DNA of 64,000 bases from Streptomyces ficellus (GTDB taxonomy: Bacteria; Actinomycetota; Actinomycetes; Streptomycetales; Streptomycetaceae): NCBI RefSeq assembly GCF_030406405.1, contig NZ_JAUEPL010000032.1, forward strand, positions 1 through 64,000. The letters are read 5' to 3'. Within the stretch, counting starts at the first letter, position 1, and every line of letters begins with the position of its first letter. Positions 34,571 to 42,923 of the stretch are shown here, piece by piece. The notes under the pieces were generated by a model. It saw only the letters and a list, made by a program, of their open reading frames with translations. It did not search any database and had not been told where the DNA came from. The position numbers were made by a program, and so were the translations under genes.

Positions 34571-35554
34571 CGCACTGCCAATGCCGCCGCTGTTTCGCTT
34601 CGTCTCGCGGGCGCGGCGGCGTGAGCACCCGCATGGTCTCGGTAGCGGCCGGTCGCGCCCGGACCTATCTGCCGACGTAGCCGGCGGGCCGGGCCCCAAC
34701 GGGCATCAGCTCATCGTCAGCCAGCTCCTGTAGTACGCCAGCGGAGCCTCGGCTTACGGCCTTTGCCGCCAGTTGGCGCGCGAGAGTTTGGGCTCCCCGC
34801 CCGGCCGCTGACGAATTAGCGCCCCGACGCCAGCTGCCCGCAGTCGCATTAGTAGATCCCGGGTTCCGGCACGATCTCGCCGGGGTGAAGACCTTGTCGC
34901 TGTTCTGGCGGCTTGGCGGCCTGGCGGGGAGTGTGCCGGGGCGGGGGCGTTTGTAGGTGCTGACTCTCGTTGTCAGCACACCGTGGCGATTCGCAGTGGG
35001 CCCGTTTGCCGACCGACAGCGGCCAGAAGTTGCCCCGAAGCATGTCGGGAGGTGGGCAGCCGAGCGTCGGCTTGGGTTGACGTTTGCCGCGCGTCTTGTC
35101 CACGAGCCGTTCCGTGCGCGGCCGTCCCCCCGCGCAGCGCCGCTTCGACTCGGCCCCCGCCAGCCACTGAGTGATCCGTTCTGGAAGTCCTTCCGGGGTG
35201 GGGTTGACTTCGGGCCCCGCGCTCTACGTGGTGGTGCCTGGTCGGATGTCGGGGGCAGCGAGGTGGGGCCCCTGCTCGTTGGCTGCCGCGAACGCTCATG
35301 CGCACCGTGTGGAAGTGGCGGGGCCGTTCGCCGAGGACGGCATACCAGGGCTGGCCGACCGCAGTAGTCCCGCCGCCCTCCTTCGTTCACGGCGCTTGAG
35401 GCTGCCCAGATCAAGGCGCTGTCCTGCCAGTCACCCGCTGAGACCGGGGCGCGCTGTCGCCGCCGGTCGTGCCCGGGGCCGGCCCATGAGGCCATGGGCC
35501 GGGGCATCGCCTCTTCCGGTGTCGGCCCCCACCGTGCGCCGAAGGGGGCGCCCC
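34571..35554. other. Nearly 1 kb without a supported gene
   Basis: Frames on both strands lack family motifs. On the minus strand near 34855-34890 a frame reads GEIVPEPGIY, a stop, then CDCG, resembling the PGExVPxSGIYxC motif of tiny zinc-binding proteins. It is probably a decayed copy. The remainder looks non-coding. Confidence 0.4.
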
Positions 35555-36133
35555 TCAGTCGTTCGCCGTCGGGCCGGTGCGGACGACGGCCTGGTCGCCG
35601 TGGGGGCCGAACAGGTGCAGGATCTCCACCGCTTCGGCGTCGGCCGGGCCGAACCAGTGCGGTTCACTGGTGTCGAACTCAGCCACCTCGCCCGGCCGGA
35701 GAATGACCTCGCGCTCCCCGAGGATGAGGCGGAGTTTGCCGGCGAGCACGTAGAGCCATTCGTAGCCGGAATGGGTCACCAACCTCGGTTCGCGGTGCGC
35801 GAGCACCTGCTTGAAGACCTGGACCCGGCCCGGGTACTGCGTCAGCGGGACCAGAACGCTTCCGCGCTCCCGGCTCCGCGGCTTCAGATGGACCCGCGGA
35901 TCACCGGTGGCCGGAGCCGCCACCAGCTGGTCCAGCGCGACGCGGTGGGCCCGGGCGAGCGGGATGAGAAGGTCGAGCGTCGGACGCCGCCGGCCCGACT
36001 CCAGGCGCGACAGCGTGCTCACGGAGATCCCGGTCTCCGTTGCGAGGGTTTCGAGGGTGAGACCGCGGTCGCGCCGCAAGGCGCGCAGCCGTGGCCCGAT
36101 GCTGTCGAGGAGTTCCGCAAGTTCGGCGTCCAT
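35555..36133 (-). CDS. XRE-family regulator with C-terminal cupin
   Basis: A 192-residue regulator. The XRE helix-turn-helix is at residues about 10-65 (RLRALRRDRGLTLETLATET; VSTLSRLESGRRRPTLDLLI). A cupin effector domain is at about 105-180 (HSGYEWLYVLAGKLRLILGE; RPGEVAEFDTSEPHWFGP). The ATG at 36133 was preferred to one eight codons upstream, which lies in the operator. It is divergent from the MFS pump with 95 bp between starts, and a TTTGC-N7-GCAAA dyad lies between, so it probably represses or activates both in response to a small ligand. Confidence 0.9.
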   Translation of the reverse strand: MDAELAELLDSIGPRLRALRRDRGLTLETLATETGISVSTLSRLESGRRRPTLDLLIPLARAHRVALDQLVAAPATGDPRVHLKPRSRERGSVLVPLTQYPGRVQVFKQVLAHREPRLVTHSGYEWLYVLAGKLRLILGEREVILRPGEVAEFDTSEPHWFGPADAEAVEILHLFGPHGDQAVVRTGPTAND

Positions 36134-36141
36134 GCGGCCAT

Positions 36142-36158
36142 TTTGCAGTCTTCGCAAA
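36142..36158. promoter_or_regulatory. Operator-like dyad between regulator and MFS pump
   Basis: TTTGC-7 bp-GCAAA is a perfect 5+5 dyad in an A/T-rich patch 9 bp upstream of the XRE-cupin start. It is placed to bind the XRE dimer and control both divergent genes. Confidence 0.6.
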
Positions 36159-36228
36159 GTTTCTGTGCCTGGACCCTCCCCCGACCCGAGCCTGGGCGGC
36201 AGCCGATCCCGTAGAAGGGGGACCTCCC

Positions 36229-37629
36229 GTGCTTACGACATCCCTGGCCGCCCCACCCACCCCGCTAAGCGCACGCCGACGCTGGACGGTGCTGGCAGTC
36301 TGCGCGCTCAGCATGTTCCTGGTGGGTGTGGACACCACCATCGTCAACGTGGGCCTGCCCGAGATCGGGCAGGGCCTTGACGTGGGCACCCGCGGCCTGG
36401 AGTGGGTCGTCAACGCCTACACCGTGGTCCTGGCCAGCCTCCTCATCGTCTCCGGCGCACTCGCGGACCGCTTCGGACGCCGCCGCATCTTCCAGTGCGG
36501 ACTGCTCGTCTTCGGACTGGCCTCCCTCGCGTGCGCCCTCGCCCCGTCACTAGGCACGCTCGTCGCCGCCCGGGCCGTCCAGGGGATCGGGGCCTCGATG
36601 CTGAGCCCCGTGGCCCTGGCGATCGTGGTGAACGCGATGCCTGACCCACGGGAACGGGCCCGGGCGATCGGCGTGTGGGCGTCGATCTTCGGGCTCAGCA
36701 TGGCGGTGGGCCCCGTCACCGGCGGCGCGCTCATCGCCGCGTTCGGCTGGCGTTCGGTGTTCTGGATCAACGCGCCGGTCATCCTCGCCGCCCTCATCCT
36801 GGTCGCCGTGTTCGTGCCGGAGTCCCGCGCAGAACGCGCCCGGCGCCTCGACCTGCCCGGCCAGGTGCTCCTCACCGTGGCTCTCTGCCTCTTCGTAGGC
36901 GTCCTCATAGAAGGACCCCGCATAGGCTGGGCCTCGCCCGCAGCCCTCGCCGGCTACGCCCTGATCACAGCGGCGACGGCCGGGTTCATCCTGGTCGAGC
37001 TGCGCCGCAGCGAACCCCTGATGGACCTCGTCCTCTTCCGCCGACCACCGTTCGCAACGGCGGTGCTCGGCGCCATGGCGGTGTTCGTCGCACTGAACGC
37101 GAGCCTGCTGCTCAATACCCTCTACCTCCAGCACACCCGCGGCTGGACACCCCTCGCGACCGGCGCCGCGACCCTGCCCATGGCACTCGGGGCGACCCTG
37201 TGCGCGCCATTGGCCGGCACCCTGGTGGGACGCCTCGGACCTCGGCGTCCGCTGCTCCTCGCGGGCGCCTGCACCGCTGCCGGCGGTCTGTGCCTGACGA
37301 ACCTGGGCCAGGACACGAGCGTGCCGCTGATCCTCCTCGCCTACCTGCTGATCGGCGTCGGATTCGGCTTCGCCAACGCCCCCCTGACCAATACCGCGGT
37401 CAGTGGTCTGCCGCCGTCCCGGGCCGGCGTGGCCGGGGCGATCACCTCCACCGCGCGCCAGGTTGGTGCGGCGGTCGGTATCGCCGTCGCCGGAGGGCTG
37501 GTCGCGGGCGCCGGCCCCGCAGGCCTCGCCGCCGCGTCGCGTCCGGGATGGCTGCTCGTGGCGGCCTGCGGACTGTTCCTCCTCGTCGTCGCGCGCACCT
37601 CGCAGCCCGCGGCCGTCGACACCCCCTAG
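36229..37629 (+). CDS. MFS drug-proton antiporter, DHA2 (14-helix) type
   Basis: A 466-residue inner-membrane exporter. Motif A is GALADRFGRRRIF in loop 2-3. The DHA signature in helix 1 is LDxTIVNVALP-like (VDTTIVNVGLPEI). Motif C is in helix 5 (MAVGPVTGGALIAAFGWRS), and the long helical pattern fits the EmrB/QacA group. The GTG at 36229 follows AGAAGGGGG. It is controlled, by position, by the divergent XRE-cupin regulator. Substrate unknown. An IS remnant begins immediately after the stop. Confidence 0.93.
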   Translation: MLTTSLAAPPTPLSARRRWTVLAVCALSMFLVGVDTTIVNVGLPEIGQGLDVGTRGLEWVVNAYTVVLASLLIVSGALADRFGRRRIFQCGLLVFGLASLACALAPSLGTLVAARAVQGIGASMLSPVALAIVVNAMPDPRERARAIGVWASIFGLSMAVGPVTGGALIAAFGWRSVFWINAPVILAALILVAVFVPESRAERARRLDLPGQVLLTVALCLFVGVLIEGPRIGWASPAALAGYALITAATAGFILVELRRSEPLMDLVLFRRPPFATAVLGAMAVFVALNASLLLNTLYLQHTRGWTPLATGAATLPMALGATLCAPLAGTLVGRLGPRRPLLLAGACTAAGGLCLTNLGQDTSVPLILLAYLLIGVGFGFANAPLTNTAVSGLPPSRAGVAGAITSTARQVGAAVGIAVAGGLVAGAGPAGLAAASRPGWLLVAACGLFLLVVARTSQPAAVDTP

Positions 37630-37639
37630 GTTCCGTCCG

Positions 37640-38200
37640 GCCGCCTGCGCGGCCGCCATCCTGCGGGCCAGGAACGCGGATGCGCCCGAGGACCGCGGTC
37701 ATCTGCGGTGCGTGGCCCCACTGACCGGGCTTGACCAGGAACGCCATGGGATGGAAGCCCCCTTCACCAGCGAGGTCGGCTCGGCAGGTCAGTCGGCCCC
37801 GGGACCAGTCCTTCGTCGGGGCGGTGGGATGCCGAGACGTTGTCCTTTTCCGAGACACGGGGCTTGTTCTTGCGGGCCCCGACCGCGTGCTGGTGGGCAC
37901 GGCAGAACATCGAGTCGACGGTGACCATGCTCCTAGTCGATCCGGCCGGCGAGGTCGGCGTCTGCCTGGACAGCGCGCAGGATCCGGTCCCAGGTGCCGT
38001 CCGCCGACCACCGCCGGTGCCGTTCATAGACGGTCTTCCAGCCGCCGAAACGCTCGGCAAGGTCTCGCTAGGGTATGCCCGTTCGCACCCGGACAGGATT
38101 CCGCTGATCACCTGGCGGTGATCGTTCCACCGGCCGCCACGCTGTCCCGACACCGGCAAGTGCGGTTCCGGCCGGACCCATCCGCATTCGTCAGATCACC
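37640..38200 (-). pseudogene. Remnant of an IS5-type transposase
   Basis: Minus-strand frames together read RWNDHRQVISGIL, WSMVTVDSMFCRAHQH-like (STRSMVTVDSMFCRAHQHAV), then HRPDEGL, and in another frame LAGEGGFHPMAFLVKPGQWG and LGRIRVPG. These are consecutive blocks of an IS5-type DDE transposase, including the first aspartate (TVDS). The N-terminal region is disrupted and the end is cut off at the MFS gene. At least one frameshift separates the halves. Confidence 0.8.
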
Positions 38201-38247
38201 CCGCCCCCCATGCCGGAGACAACGAGCCGACAATCCGGCGGCCACAT

Positions 38248-38285
38248 GATCCGCCGGACACTGTCTGGGGCCTGTCCGGCGGATC
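38248..38285. repeat. 13-bp inverted repeat, probable IS end or hairpin
   Basis: GATCCGCCGGACA (38248-38260) and its exact complement (38273-38285), with a 12-base loop, lie just outside the IS5-type remnant on its 5' side. It may be the surviving terminal repeat or a transcription terminator. Confidence 0.6.
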
Positions 38286-38388
38286 TTTGCCGGCCCGCGA
38301 CGCACCCGGCAGCCCTGGGGGCCTGGGGTGCCAATGCCGTTGCCTTATTGGTTTGCCGTCGGCGAGCCCGGTCGGATAGGAAGCCTGC

Positions 38389-38931
38389 ATGCTAAAGGGC
38401 ACCAAGGTCGGGCTCAGGGCCCGGTACGAGGACGACATCCCGATCCTGCGGGCTGAGCTCTACGACGACGTGGTCAACTCCTCGCGGGCCGAAGGCGGGC
38501 CGTGGCGGCCGATCACGCCCGGCTCGAAGGATCCGCGGCTCGTGGTGGACGACAAGGAGGAGGGGCGCGTCCAGTTCTCCGTGGTGGAGTTGGGCGGCGG
38601 CACGCTGGTCGGCGCCGCGGCGCTGTGGGGCATCGACAACCACAATCGGTCCGCACACATCGGGCTGGGGCTGCTGCCGTCCGCTCGCGGCAAGGGCTAC
38701 GGCACGGACGTGGTCGCGGTGCTGTGCCACTACGGTTTCGTCGTGCGCGGCTTGCAGCGGCTGCAGATCGAGACGCTGTCGGACAACGCCGCGATGTTGC
38801 GCTCAGCCGAGCGCAACGGCTTCGTCCGCGAGGGCGTGCTGCGCTCCTCGGCCTGGGTGATGGGCGAGTTTCTTGACGAGGTGCTGCTCGGTCTTCTCGT
38901 CCAGGACTGGAAGCCGGACTCGAAGGGCTAG
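38389..38931 (+). CDS. GNAT N-acetyltransferase, RimJ/RimL type
   Basis: A 180-residue acetyltransferase: VGLRARYEDDIPILRAELY, AHIGLGLLPSARGKGYGTDV (motif A with the GKGYG acetyl-CoA loop), QIETLSDNAAMLRSAERNGF (motif B) and EGVLRSSAWVMG. All expected blocks are in one frame, in contrast to the broken GNAT at 42.3-42.8 kb. It lies between two IS remnants. Substrate unknown. Confidence 0.9.
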   Translation: MLKGTKVGLRARYEDDIPILRAELYDDVVNSSRAEGGPWRPITPGSKDPRLVVDDKEEGRVQFSVVELGGGTLVGAAALWGIDNHNRSAHIGLGLLPSARGKGYGTDVVAVLCHYGFVVRGLQRLQIETLSDNAAMLRSAERNGFVREGVLRSSAWVMGEFLDEVLLGLLVQDWKPDSKG

Positions 38932-39158
38932 GGACATAAGAGGATCGCGCGACGGTGCTTGTGCCGTGGAAGACCTAGGCCCGCTTGTCGAACCTCGTAG
39001 CCACGGCCCGTGGAAATCTTCAACCCTTGATCATTCGCTCGATTTCGTTCCTTCGCTTGTAGATCGTCGTGTCGAAGTGTGTGGGTCGGCCGCCGCCCTT
39101 GCTGCCCAAGTTCGCCAGCCGGCTCGATCCGCGCCCACTGCGCGTCAGTCAACGGCAC
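38928..39158 (-). pseudogene. Deleted IS5-type transposase remnant
   Basis: The frame starts PLTDAQWARIEP, the N-terminus of IS5-type transposases. It jumps to a C-terminal segment LGQQGRRPTHTL, ERNRANDQGLK, STGRGYEVRQAGLGLPRHKH, which corresponds in order to the ERTINRLK...ATRYDKRAYVF region with altered frames. About 200 internal residues, including the catalytic triad, are missing. Confidence 0.75.
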
Positions 39159-39361
39159 ACCTGCTCTGTGCGGAGTCTTCGCACATCCCGCATAAGCGCG
39201 TACAAGGCGCTGAGGAAGATCACAGCTCCAGCCACGATCCAGAAAGCCGATGCCCCGGAGTGGTACTCCCGAACGGCACCGGCGAGCAGCATCATGCTGG
39301 TGAGAACGCCGAAGGCCGAGATCAGAGCGCTGATGCGGTGAGGACGTGTCCGGCCGATCAC
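39149..39361 (-). CDS. Small two-helix membrane protein
   Basis: From a GTG at 39361 the frame encodes 70 residues: IGRTRPHRISALISAFGVLT into helix one, REYHSGASAFW, then helix two (IVAGAVIFLSALYALMRDV) and a basic end. A two-span topology with positive ends inside is plausible. It overlaps the IS remnant slightly and follows the lysE gene in the same direction after 34 bp, so it may be co-transcribed. I do not recognise a family. Confidence 0.5.
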   Translation of the reverse strand: MIGRTRPHRISALISAFGVLTSMMLLAGAVREYHSGASAFWIVAGAVIFLSALYALMRDVRRLRTEQVCR

Positions 39362-39395
39362 AGCAGCAGCGGTCTCACAGGCGCACGTGCATGGC

Positions 39396-40040
39396 TCAGG
39401 CCGAGACAGGCGTACGGGACAGGGCTGTGCGCAGCGCGAAGACACCGAGCAAGCCGCCTGCCGCGAACCGCTGAGCGGCCATCACGCGGGGCCGGGCAGC
39501 CAGAAACCCCGACACCCGTGCCGCGCCCAGCATGATCAGAGCGTTCACGGAGATCCCCACGATGATCTGCACACCACCGGGCTGCAGCAGTTGCGCCCAA
39601 GCCGGACCCGCCTGCGGATCCATGAACTGGGGCAGAAGAGCGGCGTACATGAGAGCGATCTTGGGGTTGAGCAGGTTGGTCAGAAGCCCCATCGAGAACA
39701 GGCGGGCGTCGGAGACGGGAGGCAGGTCCTGGGCCGGAGCGAAGGGTGAGCGGCCACCGGGCTTGAGCATGTCCCAGGCCAGGTAGGCCAGGTAGGCGGC
39801 CCCGGCGAGCTTGACCACCGTGAAGGCCGGCGGCACGGCGGCGAACAACGCGGACAGGCCGGCGGCCGCGGCCAGCAGGTAGCACAGGAAGCCCACGGCA
39901 GTTCCGCTCAGGCTGACCAGGCCCGCCCTGCGGCCTTGGGTAATCGCGCGGGAGGCGAGGTGGATCATGTTCGGTCCCGGAGTCAGGGCCATGCCCAATT
40001 CGACCAGGGCCACTCCGCCCACTGCGGCCAGACTGATCAC
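39396..40040 (-). CDS. LysE/RhtB-family amino-acid exporter
   Basis: A 214-residue inner-membrane protein with about six helices. The signature GMALTPGPNMIHLASRAITQ is the LysE family's N-terminal TPGPN motif, GRRAGLVSLSGTAVG follows, and NLLNPKIALMYAALLPQFM is the conserved NPK segment in the middle. It likely exports an amino acid or derivative. The GTG at 40040 fits the start of helix 1. No LysG-type regulator is adjacent. Confidence 0.92.
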   Translation of the reverse strand: MISLAAVGGVALVELGMALTPGPNMIHLASRAITQGRRAGLVSLSGTAVGFLCYLLAAAAGLSALFAAVPPAFTVVKLAGAAYLAYLAWDMLKPGGRSPFAPAQDLPPVSDARLFSMGLLTNLLNPKIALMYAALLPQFMDPQAGPAWAQLLQPGGVQIIVGISVNALIMLGAARVSGFLAARPRVMAAQRFAAGGLLGVFALRTALSRTPVSA

Positions 40041-40761
40041 TGGTCAACTCCCGATCGTTGCCGGTTACCTCGTACCCGGCGTGGGCGGCGACGGACGGCT
40101 GCGACGCATCGGCAGCGCCTGCGTCGCCTGCCTCAGGATACGGCCCTGCCGTTCGGTGCCTCCGTGCACCCTGGCTCCAGCCGGCCCGCGACATCAGCTC
40201 CCACCCCGGCTGCGGCCCCTGGCCGCGCCCTGCCGCATCCGGCCTCTGGCGCTCACTCCGGAGCCGTCAGCCCGTACATGCCCACGGCGGCGAAAACCTC
40301 GGCCGGCGCGTCCATCCCTACCTCCCGCGGACCCAGACAGATCGCCGAGACCAGGGGCACCACGTCATTGAAGTCCGGCTCCATGCTGATCCGCCGGTTG
40401 TTGTCGGTGGTGGTTCGGCGTCGTGATGTCAGGGCGGTGGGTGCCGTGAGGTTGCGCTGTTCAGCTGGTGGTGAGGCTGGTCTCCATCCTGCGGGGCCAT
40501 GACCTCCGTCAGTGACACCAGCCGCCGGAATGCGCTCGCAACTCGTCCGGCAGAAGATGCTCGACAAAACTCGCCATGCCCTGTACAGCGAGAGCGATCC
40601 GCCGGAAGAAAGGGCGCCGAGTTGACATCGCTTCACGGGCAGAGACCGTTTGGGTGATGTCCTGTCGGCATCCGCGGCCACCTCGCGTAGCCTCGTTACC
40701 AGGAGGGCACCGACAGCTATTCCGCCACCATTCCGCCGGTCGCGGTGCAAAGGGGTGCTGG
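40041..40761. other. Gap holding one possible short gene
   Basis: About 720 bp. The only candidate is the 43-residue minus-strand frame listed separately. The PLP-enzyme promoter should lie at its right end. Confidence 0.4.
40253..40384 (-). CDS. Possible 43-residue protein
   Basis: An ATG frame encoding MEPDFNDVVPLVSAICLGPR, then EVGMDAPAEVFAAVGMYGLT and APE. Third codon positions are about 85% G or C, like true genes here, and GGCGGA lies 6 bp upstream. No family recognised. It may be the end of a decayed longer gene. Confidence 0.35.
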   Translation of the reverse strand: MEPDFNDVVPLVSAICLGPREVGMDAPAEVFAAVGMYGLTAPE

Positions 40762-42048
40762 ATGTCGATGACGAGTCGGCGCGATCTGCTGGCGAGGTCT
40801 GCGGGAGCCGTGGCGGTCACCCTCGTGCCCAGCTCAGGCGCGGCAAGGGTGAACACACCACGGGAGCAGCCGGTCACTACGGTCGACGGACGCGTGGACT
40901 GGGACGCATTGCGGGCGCAGTTTCGTCTGGAGCCGGGATGGGTGAACCTCGCGTTGTTCTACCTGGCCTCGCATCCGAAGGTGGTGCGGGATGCGGTGGA
41001 TCATCTGAGGGCGCAGGTCGACGCCAATCCTCTGTCTGTGCCCACGGGGATGGCGCTGCCCGACGGTCCGACCGGATGGCCCCGGGTACGCCAGGCGCTC
41101 GCGGCCTATGTGGGAGGCCGGGCCGAGGACATCGCGATGACGGCGAGCACGAGTATCGGGTTGGGTGTCGTCTACAACGGCGTCGTGACCCGTCCGGGAC
41201 AAGAGTTCCTGTTGACGGAGCACGACCACATCTCTCATCGCACCGCCGCCCGGTTGGCCGCGGAAAAGCATGGCAACAAGGTCCGGCTCGTCTCCTGGTT
41301 CGCCGATCCGGCCACCGCGACGGCGGACGGCATCGCAGCGGCAGTCGGAGAAGCGATACGCCGCAACACCAGAGTCGTGGGGATCACCTGGGTGCAGTCC
41401 AGTACGGGGCTTCGGATGCCGGTGCGCGCGGTGGCCGAGGTGGTGCGCCGGGCCAATGAAGGGCGCAGTCCTGCCGACCGGTGCCTGCTGGTCGTCGACG
41501 GCGTGCACGGGCTGGCGGCAGTCGACGAGGATGCCGCTGGCCTGGGCGCGGACGTGGTGATCGCCGGAACGCACAAATGGCTGTTCGGCCCAAGGGGGAC
41601 GGGGCTGATCTGGGTGGCGCCGGACGTTCTCGAGCAGCTGCGGCCCACGTTCGTGAGCTTCATCAGCGGAGGGGGAGCAGCGCCCCTGTCGCCCGGCGGG
41701 TTTCTGGCGTTCGAGCATGCCTTCGCCCTGCCGGTGGCGGTGGCGCTGCACGAGCAGTTGGGCCGAGCACGCGTTGCCACTCGGATCACACAGCTGTCGA
41801 CCCGGGCGAAGCAAGGACTGAGCCGCATCCGCGGGGTCACCGTGCACACTCCTGCCGACCCGGAACTGTCAGCGGGCATCACCTGTTTCAGCGTGGCCGG
41901 CCACGCCCATCAGCAGGTCGTCGACCACGCCGCCGCCCACCGCGTGCGGCTGTCCACCTCGACCTACACCCGCATCGGCACCGCCGTCATCAACACTCCA
42001 GCAGAGATCGACACCGCACTCAACAGCCTGGATGATCTCACCCGCTGA
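40762..42048 (+). CDS. Tat-exported class-V aminotransferase-like PLP enzyme
   Basis: A 428-residue fold-type I PLP enzyme resembling isopenicillin-N epimerase and EgtE-type C-S lyases. The N-terminus MSMTSRRDLLARSAGAVAVT is a twin-arginine signal (SRRDLL), so the folded holoenzyme should be secreted. The body starts WVNLALFYLASHPKVVRDAV; PLP contacts include TASTSIGL, VDGVHGLAAVD (the aspartate pairing with the pyridine nitrogen) and the Schiff-base lysine in IAGTHKWLFGPRG. Two ATGs two codons apart are possible starts; an AAAGGGG precedes. Substrate unknown. It stands alone. Confidence 0.88.
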   Translation: MSMTSRRDLLARSAGAVAVTLVPSSGAARVNTPREQPVTTVDGRVDWDALRAQFRLEPGWVNLALFYLASHPKVVRDAVDHLRAQVDANPLSVPTGMALPDGPTGWPRVRQALAAYVGGRAEDIAMTASTSIGLGVVYNGVVTRPGQEFLLTEHDHISHRTAARLAAEKHGNKVRLVSWFADPATATADGIAAAVGEAIRRNTRVVGITWVQSSTGLRMPVRAVAEVVRRANEGRSPADRCLLVVDGVHGLAAVDEDAAGLGADVVIAGTHKWLFGPRGTGLIWVAPDVLEQLRPTFVSFISGGGAAPLSPGGFLAFEHAFALPVAVALHEQLGRARVATRITQLSTRAKQGLSRIRGVTVHTPADPELSAGITCFSVAGHAHQQVVDHAAAHRVRLSTSTYTRIGTAVINTPAEIDTALNSLDDLTR

Positions 42049-42287
42049 AAGCCGTTCTGGGCTTCCCCGGGGCGTCGCTGGGGCATTCGGCACGGGGACT
42101 GGCGACGGGCGGGAGATGATTCCGTGGAGCGAGGGGGCGGCGACGGCCCTGCATGTAGCCGACCGCGGCCAGGCGTCGGCTCATGTCTCGGCCGGGCCCC
42201 TGACCCTGCCGCACTCACGATCGCGGTAGGACCGTGTACCCAAAGGTGCGCGATCCTGCGGGACACCCAGCGGCAGCCCCGGCTACT

Positions 42288-42833
42288 TCAGGGGCAAGCC
42301 TCTACTCGTCGGCATCCGAGCCGCCCTTCGCGCCACTCATCTTCGAGGATGCTGAACATGTCCGAGTCTCGCCAACCGTCCCGGGTCAGCGCGGTGTGAC
42401 GATGACGTCCCTCCCATCTTCCTGAGCTTGCCGAGCACCCGTGCCGACCCGAGGTTCCGGGGGTCACAGGTGGCATAGATGCGGTGGAGTTCGAGGTCCT
42501 CGAACCCTGTCGAAAGTAGTTCCTGCCCGATCGCCGTTCCGACGCCCTGTCCCCAGACCCGAGGGTGCACGGCATAGATGATCTCGCCTTGACGTTGCCC
42601 TCGGCTCCGGACGTGGAGCTCATCCATGCCACTACGTCGTCCTCGACACGCGCTGCATAAGCGAACCGCTGCTGCGGCGAATGCGCCCAGGCACCGACCG
42701 CAGTCGCCACGAACGCGCGCGTTTGCTCTTCGGTGTTCGGTCCCCAGACCTGGAAGCGGCAGACCTCGGCGAGGGAAGCCCAGGTGGCTTTGTTCACGAG
42801 ACGGTTCTGGCTCGCTTTCCGTGATGAGCGCAC
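42288..42833 (-). pseudogene. GNAT acetyltransferase broken by two frameshifts
   Basis: In one minus frame: CRFQVWGPNTEEQTRAFVAT and FAYAARVEDDVVAWMS. The next block lies in another frame: GEIIYAVHPRVWGQGVGTAI (acetyl-CoA loop) and LELHRIYATCDPRNLGSARVLGKL. The last block, RDSDMFSILEDEW, returns to the first. Put together this is a complete RimJ/RimL-type GNAT, so two compensating indels have disabled it. Confidence 0.85.
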
Positions 42834-42860
42834 GCTGAGTGACGGCTGATGCTTCGATCA

Positions 42861-42901
42861 GGCTCCGGGAAGTTGCCTGAAAATGACCAGGGCCGATCTT
42901 G
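42861..42901 (+). repeat. Left end-like sequence of the ISL3 element
   Basis: Begins GGCTCCGGGAAGTTGCCTGA and ends CCGATCTTG, 23 bp before the transposase start. The same GGAAGT...CCGATCTTG layout recurs at 45012-45041 in the same orientation. The exact terminus and any target duplication could not be fixed. Confidence 0.45.
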
Positions 42902-42923
42902 ATGTGGTCGACAGTGCGGCCTC

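Noticed and set aside
34850..34900. GEIVPEPGIY...CDCG motif on the minus strand
   Set aside because: It resembles a tiny zinc-binding family, but a stop codon splits the motif and no start or ribosome binding site fits. Mentioned only as a possible relic.
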